Shown here piece after piece: positions 50,208 through 58,779 of a stretch of DNA of 64,000 nucleotides. The translations under genes and the position numbers were made by a program. Source of the DNA: Mycolicibacterium goodii (GTDB lineage: Bacteria > Actinomycetota > Actinomycetes > Mycobacteriales > Mycobacteriaceae); the NCBI RefSeq assembly GCF_022370755.2, contig NZ_CP092364.2, positions 310,001 to 374,000 on the forward strand, read 5' to 3'. The notes beneath the pieces were generated by a model, which worked only from the letters and a program-made list of their open reading frames with translations, was not told where the DNA came from and did not search any database. Each line of letters begins with the position of its first letter. The stretch's first letter is position 1.

Positions 50208-51134
50208 GTGCCCGAACCGACGCCGGAGGATCTGCGGCTCGCGCTACGAGCGGCGACGCTGTATTACCTGGACGGCCTCACTCAGGCCGAGATCGCTTCA
50301 CGGCTGGGCGTCTCCCGGCCGACCGCGGGGCGACTCGTCGCGAAGGCGAAGGCCAACGGCCTTGTACGCATCGAGGTGGTGGTGCCGCCCGACATCCAGG
50401 ACGACTTACACGCCGAGGAAGAGCGCGAACTGGAACGCCGGTTCGGGCTGACCGAGGCCGTCGTCGCCGCCAATGCTAGCCGCGCCGGCGCGGCCCTGTT
50501 GATGCGCCGCATCTCCGCCGATGACGTGCTCGGCTTCACGTGGGGGCCCGAGCAGGTGGGCGTCGCCACTCACCTGGTGCCCGGCATCGCGAGCTGCCGC
50601 GCGGTGGTCCAGCTCGACGGCGCCATGTCCACCGCGGCCTATCAGACGGGCATGGAGACGATCCTCACGCGGTGCGCCGACACGCTGCGCGCCGAGACGT
50701 TCCGGTTGCCCGCGCCCTTGTACGCAGACCCGGCGACCGTGGTCTCCATGCGTGAGGACTCGGTGATCTCCAGAACCCTGGACGCCGGACGACGCGCACA
50801 GGCAATGCTTTTCGGTGTCGGCGCGGTGTCGACCTCGACGACGTTGTTCGAGGGCAGCTTCCTCGACATCCGGATGCTCGACGAACTCATGTCGATGGGA
50901 GCCGTCGGCGAGATCGGCGGCCGCTTCTTCAACGCCCACGGCGAGCCCGTCCACGACGAACTGCAGCAGCGGGCCATGTCGGTTCCGTTGGAGGACATCC
51001 GGATGTGCGAGAAAACCTTCCTGATCTCCGGGGGAGCCGGCAAGTACCAGGCCATCCTCGGTGCCCTTCGGGGCAAGCTGGCGCGGCTTCTGGTGTGCGA
51101 TATCGATTGCGCACGTTGGCTGTTGAACCAATGA
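50208..51134 (+). CDS. SorC/DeoR-type sugar-binding transcriptional regulator
   Basis: A 308-residue regulator. The HTH is at about residues 17-52 (YYLDGLTQAEIASRLGVSRPTAGRLVAKAKANGLV), and residues about 60-305 are the SorC sugar-phosphate-binding domain (GIASCRAVVQLDGAM, LFGVGAVSTSTTLFEG, GRFFNAHGEPVHDE, GGAGKYQAILGALRGKLARLLVCD). GTG at 50208. Sits between the polyol catabolic genes and the ABC transporter, so it controls both. Effector probably a sugar (phosphate) from the pathway. Confidence 0.9.
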   Translation: MPEPTPEDLRLALRAATLYYLDGLTQAEIASRLGVSRPTAGRLVAKAKANGLVRIEVVVPPDIQDDLHAEEERELERRFGLTEAVVAANASRAGAALLMRRISADDVLGFTWGPEQVGVATHLVPGIASCRAVVQLDGAMSTAAYQTGMETILTRCADTLRAETFRLPAPLYADPATVVSMREDSVISRTLDAGRRAQAMLFGVGAVSTSTTLFEGSFLDIRMLDELMSMGAVGEIGGRFFNAHGEPVHDELQQRAMSVPLEDIRMCEKTFLISGGAGKYQAILGALRGKLARLLVCDIDCARWLLNQ

Positions 51135-51147
51135 GAGGTGATGAGAG

Positions 51148-52491
51148 GTGAAACGGTTGAGAAGATTGGCGGCCTGCGTCGCAGCCGCGGGATTGACGGC
51201 GACGGCCGGATGCGCCGGCGCGGGGACGCTCGGCGCCACCGATCAGACGGTCACCATCGCCATGGTGTCCAACTCTCAGATGACCGACGCGCGTGAGCTG
51301 TCGAGCCGGTTCGAAGCCGAGAACCCGGACATCAAGCTGCGGTTCGTCACACTGTCCGAGAACCAGGCCCGCGCCAAGATCACGGCGTCGACGGCGATGG
51401 GCGGTGGCGAATTCGACGTCGTGATGATCAGCAACTACGAGACCCCCCAGTGGGCCCAGAACGGTTGGCTGGTCAACCTTTCCGACTACACCCGCAACAC
51501 ACCCGGCTACGACGAGGACGACTTCATCCCGTCGCTGAAGGAATCGCTGTCCTATGAGGGCGACATGTACTCGGTTCCGTTCTACGGCGAATCGTCGTTC
51601 CTGATGTACCGCAAGGACCTGTTCGAGCAGGCCGGCATCGAGATGCCCCGCACACCCACGTGGCAGCAGGTCGCCGATGCGGCCGCCAAGCTCGACGGGC
51701 CCGACATGGTCGGGATCTGCCTGCGCGGCAAGCCAGGATGGGGCGAGGTGCTCGCGCCGCTGGACACCGTCATCAACACCTTCGGCGGCCGCTGGTACGA
51801 CATGGACTGGAACGCCCAGCTCACCAGCCCCGAGGTGCGCAACGCCGTGCAGTTCTACGTCGACACCGTCGACAAGTACGGCGAACCGGGTGCCTCCGCA
51901 GCGGGTTTCGGCGAATGTGCGACGCAGTTCGCGCAGGGCCGCGCGGCGATGTGGTACGACGCCACCTCGGCGGTCTCGACGGTGGAGGACCCCGCGTCGT
52001 CCAACGTGGTCGGCAAGGTCGGCTACGCGATGGCACCGACGGTGGAGAAACCCAACTCGGGCTGGCTCTACACGTGGGCGCTCGGTATCCCGAAGAGCAG
52101 CGACAAACCCGACGCGGCATGGAAGTTCATCTCGTGGATGACCGACAAGGACTACATCAGGCTCGTCGGAGAGGAACTCGGCTGGGCCCGCGTGCCACCC
52201 GGCAGTCGGCTGTCGACCTATGAGATTCCCGAATACAAGGAAGCGTCCGCGGCGTTCGGCCAGGTGACCCTCGACTCCATCGAGGGCGCCGACCCGGCCA
52301 AGCCCACGGTGCAACCGGTTCCGTACACAGGCGTGCAGTTCCTGGCCATCCCGGAATTCCAGGATCTCGGAACCCGGGTGAGCCAACAGATCAGCGCGGC
52401 CATCGCCGGGCAGAAGTCCGTCGACGCGGCGCTGGAACAGGCGCAGAAGTACGCAGAAGTCGTCGGCCGGAGCTATCAGGAGAAGCCATGA
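51148..52491 (+). CDS. ABC transporter substrate-binding lipoprotein (polyol/sugar)
   Basis: A 447-residue family 1 extracellular solute-binding protein, anchored as a lipoprotein: signal sequence to about residue 20 and lipobox TAGC with the lipidated Cys. Family segments AMVSNSQMTDARELSSRFEAENPDIKLRFV, GEFDVVMISNYETPQWAQNGWLV and YSVPFYGESSFLMYRKDLFEQAG are clear. GTG at 51148. First gene of the transporter; the next permease overlaps it by 4 bases. Neighbours point to mannitol/sorbitol/arabitol as ligand. Confidence 0.92.
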   Translation: MKRLRRLAACVAAAGLTATAGCAGAGTLGATDQTVTIAMVSNSQMTDARELSSRFEAENPDIKLRFVTLSENQARAKITASTAMGGGEFDVVMISNYETPQWAQNGWLVNLSDYTRNTPGYDEDDFIPSLKESLSYEGDMYSVPFYGESSFLMYRKDLFEQAGIEMPRTPTWQQVADAAAKLDGPDMVGICLRGKPGWGEVLAPLDTVINTFGGRWYDMDWNAQLTSPEVRNAVQFYVDTVDKYGEPGASAAGFGECATQFAQGRAAMWYDATSAVSTVEDPASSNVVGKVGYAMAPTVEKPNSGWLYTWALGIPKSSDKPDAAWKFISWMTDKDYIRLVGEELGWARVPPGSRLSTYEIPEYKEASAAFGQVTLDSIEGADPAKPTVQPVPYTGVQFLAIPEFQDLGTRVSQQISAAIAGQKSVDAALEQAQKYAEVVGRSYQEKP

Positions 52492-53450
52492 CAACCACCG
52501 AGGCGAAGACGACGGCCGAGGCGGCGGCCGAGGCCGAACACGTCGCACGGATCAAGAAGACACAGGATCCCGGGGTCTCCCGCGCCGAAGGCTGGCGCCG
52601 CCGTGGACCACTGTTGCCTGCGCTGATCTTCATGATCGTCGTCACCCAGATCCCGTTCCTGTTCACGCTGTACTACTCGACGCTGTCGTGGAACCTGGTG
52701 CGGCCGGGGTCACGCGAGTTCGTCGGCCTGCAGAACTACTTCGACGTCGTGCAGGACGCCACGTTCTGGCAGGCGGCCTTCAACTCGGTGTTCTTCATCG
52801 TGGTGACGGTGCTGATCGCGATGGTGCTCGGCCTGCTGCTGGCGCTGCTGCTGGACCGGGTGTTCCTCGGTCGTGGCATCGTACGCACACTGCTCATCAC
52901 ACCGTTCCTGGTGACACCCGTTGCGGGAGCGCTCATGTGGAAGACGGCGATGCTCGACCCGGTGTTCGGCATCGTGAACTGGCTACTGCCGGGAGAGGGA
53001 ATCGACTTCATCGGCGAATTCCCCCGGGCGTCGATCATCGTCGCCCTGGTATGGCAGTGGACGCCGTTCATGATGCTGCTGATCCTCGCCGGCCTCCAGT
53101 CGATGCCGCGAGACGTCCTGGAGGCCGGTCGAGTCGACGGTGCCAACTCGTTCCAGTTGTTCCGTGAACTGACGTTGCCGCACCTGCGCCGGTTCATCGA
53201 ACTGGGAACGGTGCTGGGCGCGATCTATCTGGTCAACACGTTCGACCAGATCTACATGATGACGCAGGGCGGGCCGGGCACGGCCAGCGCGAACCTGCCG
53301 TTCTACATCTACCAGCGCGCATTCCTGGGCTTCGACATCGGCCAGGCCGCCGCGATGGGCGTCATCGTGGTCATCTTCACGATCGTCATCGCGACGTTCG
53401 CGCTGCGGTTGATCTTCAAATCATTCTCCGGAGCACAGGAGGCGGCGTGA
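52488..53450 (+). CDS. ABC transporter permease 1 (polyol/sugar)
   Basis: A 320-residue MalF-type permease with six membrane segments after a cytoplasmic tail of about 35 residues. The coupling-helix EAA loop is at about 206-225 (DVLEAGRVDGANSFQLFRELTLPHLR). ATG at 52488 overlaps the binding-protein stop. Forms the channel with the second permease. Confidence 0.92.
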   Translation: MTTTEAKTTAEAAAEAEHVARIKKTQDPGVSRAEGWRRRGPLLPALIFMIVVTQIPFLFTLYYSTLSWNLVRPGSREFVGLQNYFDVVQDATFWQAAFNSVFFIVVTVLIAMVLGLLLALLLDRVFLGRGIVRTLLITPFLVTPVAGALMWKTAMLDPVFGIVNWLLPGEGIDFIGEFPRASIIVALVWQWTPFMMLLILAGLQSMPRDVLEAGRVDGANSFQLFRELTLPHLRRFIELGTVLGAIYLVNTFDQIYMMTQGGPGTASANLPFYIYQRAFLGFDIGQAAAMGVIVVIFTIVIATFALRLIFKSFSGAQEAA

Positions 53451-54325
53451 TGAGCACCGATATCGTAACCACCACAACCGCTCCGGCCGCCACGCCGCCG
53501 CCGAGGGCAAAGGTCAAGCGCCGCAAGTTCGATCCGTGGGGCGTGGTGGCCTGGATCGTCGGCCTCGGCTTCTTCTTCCCGGTGTTCTGGATGGTGCTCA
53601 CCGCGTTCAAGCAGGAGGTCGACGCCTACACGGCCACGCCGAAGCTTTTCTTCGTCCCCACCCTCGACGAGTTTCGCGCCGTGTTCTCGCAGGGGGTCGG
53701 AACCAGCCTGTTGAACTCGCTGTTCGCCACCACGGTGTCGACGATCCTGGTGCTGGCGCTCGGCATCCCGGCCGCGTTCGCGCTGTCGCTGCGACCGGTG
53801 CGCAAGACCCAGGACGCGTTGTTCTTCTTCATGAGCACCAAGATGCTGCCGATCGTCGCCGCGATCATCCCGATGTACGTGATCGTGTCCAACATCGGAC
53901 TGCTGGACAACATCTGGGCGCTGATCATCCTCTACACCGCGATGAACCTGCCGATCGCGGTGTGGATGATGCGGTCCTTCTTCCTCGAAGTGCCCGGCGA
54001 ACTGTTGGAGGCTGCGAGCCTCGACGGCGCCAGCACCTGGCGGTCGATGCGAGAGGTGATCCTGCCGCTCGTGTCGCCCGGCATCGCCGCCACAGCGCTG
54101 ATCTGTGTGATCTTCGCGTGGAACGAGTTCTTCTTCGCGGTCAATCTGACCGCGGTGCAGGCCCAGACCATGCCGGTGTTCCTGGTCGGCTTCATCGCAG
54201 GCGAGGGCCTGTACTGGGCGAAGCTGTGCGCAGCGTCGACCATGGCTGCGCTTCCGGTGGTTCTCGCGGGCTGGATCGCGCAGAACAAGCTGGTTCGTGG
54301 ACTGTCCTTCGGGGCCATCAAGTAA
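53450..54325 (+). CDS. ABC transporter permease 2 (polyol/sugar)
   Basis: A 291-residue MalG-type permease with six membrane segments. The EAA loop is ELLEAASLDGASTWRSMREVILPLVSPG near residue 190. ATG at 53450 shares one base with the upstream stop (TGATG); a GTG at 53447 would add one residue. Confidence 0.92.
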   Translation: MSTDIVTTTTAPAATPPPRAKVKRRKFDPWGVVAWIVGLGFFFPVFWMVLTAFKQEVDAYTATPKLFFVPTLDEFRAVFSQGVGTSLLNSLFATTVSTILVLALGIPAAFALSLRPVRKTQDALFFFMSTKMLPIVAAIIPMYVIVSNIGLLDNIWALIILYTAMNLPIAVWMMRSFFLEVPGELLEAASLDGASTWRSMREVILPLVSPGIAATALICVIFAWNEFFFAVNLTAVQAQTMPVFLVGFIAGEGLYWAKLCAASTMAALPVVLAGWIAQNKLVRGLSFGAIK

Positions 54326-54338
54326 GGAGATAACTGCA

Positions 54339-55424
54339 ATGGCTGCAATCACTTACCGCAACGCCTCGTGCATCTACGAGGGCTCGGACAAGCTCGCGGT
54401 CGACTCACTCAACCTCGACATCGCCGACGGCGAGTTCGTGGTCCTGGTCGGCCCGTCCGGATCCGGCAAGAGCACGGCGCTGCGCATGCTCGCCGGCCTG
54501 GAGGACATCGACGAGGGCGACATCGAGATCGGTGGCCGCAACATGCGCGGTGTGCCGTCGAAAGACCGCGACATCGCGATGGTGTTCCAGAACTACGCGC
54601 TGTACCCGACCAAGACCGTCGCCGAGAACATGGGCTTCGCGCTCAAGCTGCGCGGTGTCCCGGCCGCCGAACGACGCCGCAAGGTCGAGGAGGCCGCCAA
54701 ACTGCTCGACCTCGAGCAGTACCTCGACCGCAAGCCGGCCAAGCTGTCCGGTGGTCAGCGGCAGCGCGTGGCGATGGGACGCGCGATCGTTCGTGAGCCG
54801 CAGGTGTTCTGCATGGACGAGCCGCTCTCCAACCTCGACGCCAAACTGCGTGTGCAGACCCGCACCCAGATCGCCGCGCTGCAACGCCGCCTGGGCACCA
54901 CCACGGTGTACGTCACGCACGACCAGGTCGAGGCCATGACCATGGGCGACCGGGTCGCGGTGCTGCGCAACGGCAAGCTCCAGCAGTTCGCATCCCCGAA
55001 CGACCTGTACGACAAGCCCATCAACGAGTTCGTGGCGGGCTTCATCGGATCGCCCGCCATGAACCTGGTGAAGCTGCCGATCGTCGCCGACGGTGTGCGC
55101 GTCGGTGACAACTCCACCCTCGAGCTCGAACGCGACCAGATGACCCGGCTGGGCCAGCTGGGACTGTCCGAGGTCACCATCGGTATCCGGCCCGAGCAGC
55201 TGGAGATCGAAGAGTCGGGCCGCGTCGAGGTCATCGTCGACCTCGTCGAGGACCTCGGCAGCGAGGCCTACGTCTACACCCATGCCGCGTCGGGATCCGG
55301 CGTCGAACTCGTCGCACGCTGCAATCCCCGCCGGGCACCCAAGCTCGCTCAAACCGTGCGGCTGCGCAAATCGCCCGACGGCGTGGTTCACCTGTTCCAC
55401 CCGGAGACCGGGGAGCGCATCTAG
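54339..55424 (+). CDS. ABC transporter ATP-binding protein (polyol/sugar, MalK/UgpC type)
   Basis: A 361-residue ATPase. Walker A GPSGSGKST near residue 38, Q-loop in FQNYALYP near 81, signature LSGGQRQRVAMGRA near 134, Walker B VFCMDEPLSNLDA near 155, H-loop THDQVEAM near 193, and a C-terminal OB-like regulatory domain from about 240 (IGIRPEQLEI). ATG at 54339 has AAGGAG at 54323-54328; the longer frame from 54297 is not coding. Last gene of the transporter operon, followed by a long terminator hairpin. Confidence 0.94.
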   Translation: MAAITYRNASCIYEGSDKLAVDSLNLDIADGEFVVLVGPSGSGKSTALRMLAGLEDIDEGDIEIGGRNMRGVPSKDRDIAMVFQNYALYPTKTVAENMGFALKLRGVPAAERRRKVEEAAKLLDLEQYLDRKPAKLSGGQRQRVAMGRAIVREPQVFCMDEPLSNLDAKLRVQTRTQIAALQRRLGTTTVYVTHDQVEAMTMGDRVAVLRNGKLQQFASPNDLYDKPINEFVAGFIGSPAMNLVKLPIVADGVRVGDNSTLELERDQMTRLGQLGLSEVTIGIRPEQLEIEESGRVEVIVDLVEDLGSEAYVYTHAASGSGVELVARCNPRRAPKLAQTVRLRKSPDGVVHLFHPETGERI

Positions 55425-55435
55425 GGTTTCTCCTG

Positions 55436-55498
55436 CGCCGATTTCTGCATGAGGGTCGTGATTCCACGCGAATCACGACCCTCGTGCAGAATTCGGCG
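55436..55498. terminator. 29-bp stem terminator between convergent genes
   Basis: Left arm 55436-55464 and right arm 55470-55498 enclose a 5-base loop. Of 29 pairs, 27 are Watson-Crick, one is a G-T pair and one is a mismatch. The inner 14 pairs (GAGGGTCGTGATTC with its complement) are perfect. It begins 11 bases after the ATPase stop and overlaps the 3' end of the convergent gene. No T-run; likely a bidirectional terminator. Confidence 0.85.
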
Positions 55499-56336
55499 GG
55501 GTCCAGCCGCGGCGGGCGAACGCTTCACGCACACGGTGGAGGATGAACTGCGGGCTGTGTTCGGCGACCACGCGCAGGTCGATCCAACCCTGCCCGTCGA
55601 TCAGCTCTGCTCGCCAGATGTCGTGGACGTACTGACCACGGTCCGTACTGTGATGCGCCCCTTCGTAGTCGAGCCCGACGCGTGGTTCGTCATAACCCAT
55701 GTCGAGGAATGCGCGACGGTAGCCGTCCGTCACCTCGATTTGCGTACGGGGTTTGGGCAGCCCGCCGTCGATCAACACCAGGCGCAGCCACGTCTCCTTG
55801 GGTGACTGTGCGCCCCCGTCCATCAGGCTGAGCGCGTCGCGGGCACGCCGGATCCAGCGTGCCCCGCGGTTCCTTTCAACCAGATGCGTGACGTCCTCGG
55901 CCCGCAGACCCGTCGCGGCGGCGAGCGCGTCGAGGTGCGCCGCCGCGGCGTAGCGGGGGAGGTGACGCGCCAGGTCGAGGGCGGTGCGTGCGACGGTGGT
56001 CACCGGCAGATCGCCTATGTAAGTGAGTTCGTCGGCTGCGATCCGCTCTTCACGGATGATGATGCCGGGTTGTTTTCTGGTGTGATCGGCGATCAACTCG
56101 ATCGGAGTCGCCGGGTCGACCCAGCGGGCGCCGTGCAATGCCGCGGCAGCCCGTCCAGCGATGGCACTTCGTCGTCGGGTCCACAGCCAGGCCGCCATGG
56201 CGTTGAGCGCGACGGTTCGCACGGTGTCTTTTTCGATGTACACCCCTGGATGGATGGCGGTGTATCGCCAGCGCAACTGCCCGCGGGTGAGCAGACCGCT
56301 GCTGAGGGCCTCGGTGCCGAGGAACGGGTTCTCCAT
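55473..56336 (-). CDS. AbiEi-antitoxin-like/VSR-like nuclease-fold protein (DUF559 type)
   Basis: A 287-residue protein of a type common in mycobacteria. The N-terminal part (LGTEALSSGLLTRGQLRWRYTAIHPGVYI) resembles the AbiEi winged-helix, and the C-terminal part (SPKETWLRLVLIDGGLPKPRTQIEVTDGYRRAFLDMGYDEPRVGLDYEG, then REAFARRGW) is the restriction-endonuclease-like fold of DUF559/VSR proteins, with a D and E in the catalytic positions. ATG at 56336 matches the family; the frame is open further upstream without homology. No toxin partner gene is adjacent. Role unknown. Confidence 0.72.
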   Translation of the reverse strand: MENPFLGTEALSSGLLTRGQLRWRYTAIHPGVYIEKDTVRTVALNAMAAWLWTRRRSAIAGRAAAALHGARWVDPATPIELIADHTRKQPGIIIREERIAADELTYIGDLPVTTVARTALDLARHLPRYAAAAHLDALAAATGLRAEDVTHLVERNRGARWIRRARDALSLMDGGAQSPKETWLRLVLIDGGLPKPRTQIEVTDGYRRAFLDMGYDEPRVGLDYEGAHHSTDRGQYVHDIWRAELIDGQGWIDLRVVAEHSPQFILHRVREAFARRGWTPPNSARGS

Positions 56337-56462
56337 GACCGCATCGTGGAAACCCGGACCGACAGAATCCGGCCCATTCACCCATTTCTGCACCAGGGCT
56401 GTGGATAACTCGCCCGCCGCGACCCTGGTGTAGAAATCGGCGTGGCGAGGCATCCTTGGGGG

Positions 56463-58742
56463 ATGGAGCGCTATGAGCGGGTTCGCCTGACGAATCCTGA
56501 CAAGGTGCTCTATCCCGCCACGGGTACCACCAAGGCCATCACGAAGGCAGAGGTCTTCGACTATTACCTGAGCATCGCGCAGGTGATGGTGCCGCACATC
56601 GCGGGCCGACCGGTGACCCGCAAACGCTGGCCCAACGGCGTCACCGAGGAGGCGTTCTTCGAGAAGCAGTTGGCGTCGTCGGCTCCCAGCTGGCTGGAGC
56701 GTGGCTCGATCACACACAAGTCGGGCACCACGACCTACCCGATCATCAACACGCGCGAAGGACTCGCGTGGATCGCGCAGCAGGCCTCGCTGGAAGTGCA
56801 TGTACCGCAATGGCGGTTCGAGGACGGGAAGCAAGGGCCTGCCACGCGGATCGTGTTCGACCTCGATCCCGGTGAAGGCGTCACGATGACGCAACTGTGC
56901 GAGGTCGCGCACGAGGTTCGCGCGTTGATGACCGATCTTGAGCTGGAGACATATCCGCTCACCAGTGGCAGCAAGGGTCTGCACCTGTACGTGCCACTGG
57001 CCGAGCCGATCAGCTCACGCGGCGCGTCGGTGCTCGCGCGGCGGGTGGCTCAGCAGCTGGAGCAGGCCATGCCGAAACTGGTCACCGCGACCATGACCAA
57101 GAGCCTGCGTGCGGGCAAGGTGTTTCTCGACTGGAGCCAGAACAACGCGGCCAAGACCACGATCGCGCCGTACTCGCTGCGCGGACGCGACCATCCGACC
57201 GTTGCCGCCCCGCGCACGTGGGATGAGATCGCCGATCCGGAACTGCGGCATCTGCGGTTCGACGAGGTGCTCGACCGGCTCGACGAATACGGTGATCTGC
57301 TCGCGTCGCTGGACGCCGACGCGCCGGTCGCCGACAAGCTCACCACCTACCGCAGCATGCGTGATGCGTCCAAGACGCCGGAACCGGTGCCGAAAGAGAT
57401 TCCGACGACGGGCAACAACGACAAGTTCGTCATCCAGGAACATCACGCCCGCCGGTTACACTACGACCTGCGACTCGAACGCGACGGTGTGCTCGTGAGT
57501 TTCGCGGTGCCCAAGAACCTGCCCGACACGACCGCGGAGAACCGCCTCGCGGTGCACACCGAGGACCACCCCATCGAGTACCTGACGTTCCACGGCTCGA
57601 TCCCCAAAGGCGAGTACGGCGCCGGCGACATGGTGATCTGGGACTCGGGCACCTACGAGACCGAGAAGTTCCGTGTTCCACAGGAACTCGACAATCCTGA
57701 CGACAGCCACGGCGAGATCATCGTGACGCTGCACGGTGAGAAGGTCGACGGGCGCTACGCACTGATCCAGACCAAGGGCAAGAACTGGCTCGCGCACCGC
57801 ATGAAGGATCAGAAGGTCGCGCGGCCAGAGGATTTTGCTCCCATGCTGGCAACCGAGGGTTCGGTGTCCCGATACAAGGCAGGCCAGTGGGCGTTCGAGG
57901 GCAAGTGGGACGGATACCGCGTCATCATCGACGCGAACCACGGGAAGTTGCAGATACGTTCCCGCAACGGCCGCGACGTCACGCGTGAGTACCCTCAATT
58001 CAAGGCGCTGGCAGCGGATCTCGCCGAACATCATGTCGTGCTCGACGGCGAGGCGGTCGCCCTCGACGAGAACGGGATCCCCAGTTTCGGCGAGATGCAG
58101 AACCGGGCCCGCTCGACCCGCGTCGAGTTCTGGGCCTTCGACATCCTGTGGCTCGACGGCCGATCGTTGTTGCGGGCCAAGTACTCGGACCGGCGCAAGC
58201 TCCTTGAGGCGCTGGCCGACGGCGGCGGGCTGATCGTGCCCGGCCTGCTGCCCGGCGACGGCGCCGACGCCATGGAGCACGTGCGCAAGAAACGCTTCGA
58301 AGGTGTCGTCGCCAAGAAGTGGGACTCGACCTATCAGCCGGGCCGACGCTCGTCGTCGTGGATCAAGGACAAGATCTGGGACACCCAGGAGGTCGTGATC
58401 GGCGGCTGGCGCCAGGGTGAGGGCGGGCGCTCCAGCGGCATCGGCGCACTCGTCCTCGGCATCCCCGGGCCCGACGGCCTGCAGTTCGTGGGGCGCGTCG
58501 GAACCGGGTTCACCGAAAAGGAACTCGGCAGGCTCAAAGACATGCTGGAACCGCTGCACACCGACGAATCACCCTTCAACGCGCCACTGCCCAGGGTCGA
58601 CGCGCGCGGTGTCACGTTCGTGCGCCCCGAACTCGTCGGGGAGGTGCGCTACAGCGAGCGCACCTCCGACGGTCGGTTGCGCCAACCGAGTTGGCGCGGT
58701 CTGCGCCCCGACAAGACACCCGGCGAGGTGGTGTGGGAGTAG
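56463..58742 (+). CDS. ligD: ATP-dependent DNA ligase LigD (polymerase-nuclease-ligase)
   Basis: A 759-residue NHEJ enzyme in the mycobacterial order POL-NUC-LIG. POL (about 1-290) has the metal-binding D134 and D136 in VFDLDPG. NUC (about 320-450) has the EHHARRLHYDLRLE signature. LIG (about 460-759) has the adenylated lysine K481 in FEGKWDGYR, the same number as reported for the M. tuberculosis enzyme, which supports the ATG at 56463 over a GTG at 56442. It heals breaks held by Ku, using ribonucleotide-tolerant fill-in. Transcribed alone, divergent from the AbiEi-like gene. Confidence 0.97.
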   Translation: MERYERVRLTNPDKVLYPATGTTKAITKAEVFDYYLSIAQVMVPHIAGRPVTRKRWPNGVTEEAFFEKQLASSAPSWLERGSITHKSGTTTYPIINTREGLAWIAQQASLEVHVPQWRFEDGKQGPATRIVFDLDPGEGVTMTQLCEVAHEVRALMTDLELETYPLTSGSKGLHLYVPLAEPISSRGASVLARRVAQQLEQAMPKLVTATMTKSLRAGKVFLDWSQNNAAKTTIAPYSLRGRDHPTVAAPRTWDEIADPELRHLRFDEVLDRLDEYGDLLASLDADAPVADKLTTYRSMRDASKTPEPVPKEIPTTGNNDKFVIQEHHARRLHYDLRLERDGVLVSFAVPKNLPDTTAENRLAVHTEDHPIEYLTFHGSIPKGEYGAGDMVIWDSGTYETEKFRVPQELDNPDDSHGEIIVTLHGEKVDGRYALIQTKGKNWLAHRMKDQKVARPEDFAPMLATEGSVSRYKAGQWAFEGKWDGYRVIIDANHGKLQIRSRNGRDVTREYPQFKALAADLAEHHVVLDGEAVALDENGIPSFGEMQNRARSTRVEFWAFDILWLDGRSLLRAKYSDRRKLLEALADGGGLIVPGLLPGDGADAMEHVRKKRFEGVVAKKWDSTYQPGRRSSSWIKDKIWDTQEVVIGGWRQGEGGRSSGIGALVLGIPGPDGLQFVGRVGTGFTEKELGRLKDMLEPLHTDESPFNAPLPRVDARGVTFVRPELVGEVRYSERTSDGRLRQPSWRGLRPDKTPGEVVWE

Positions 58743-58779
58743 CTGCATCAGCGGCAACACAGCGCAGGCCGTCGAAGAG

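Noticed and set aside
55473..56336. Complete toxin-antitoxin pair (AbiEi/AbiEii)
   Set aside because: Only the AbiEi-like winged helix is visible; no AbiEii nucleotidyltransferase gene is adjacent.
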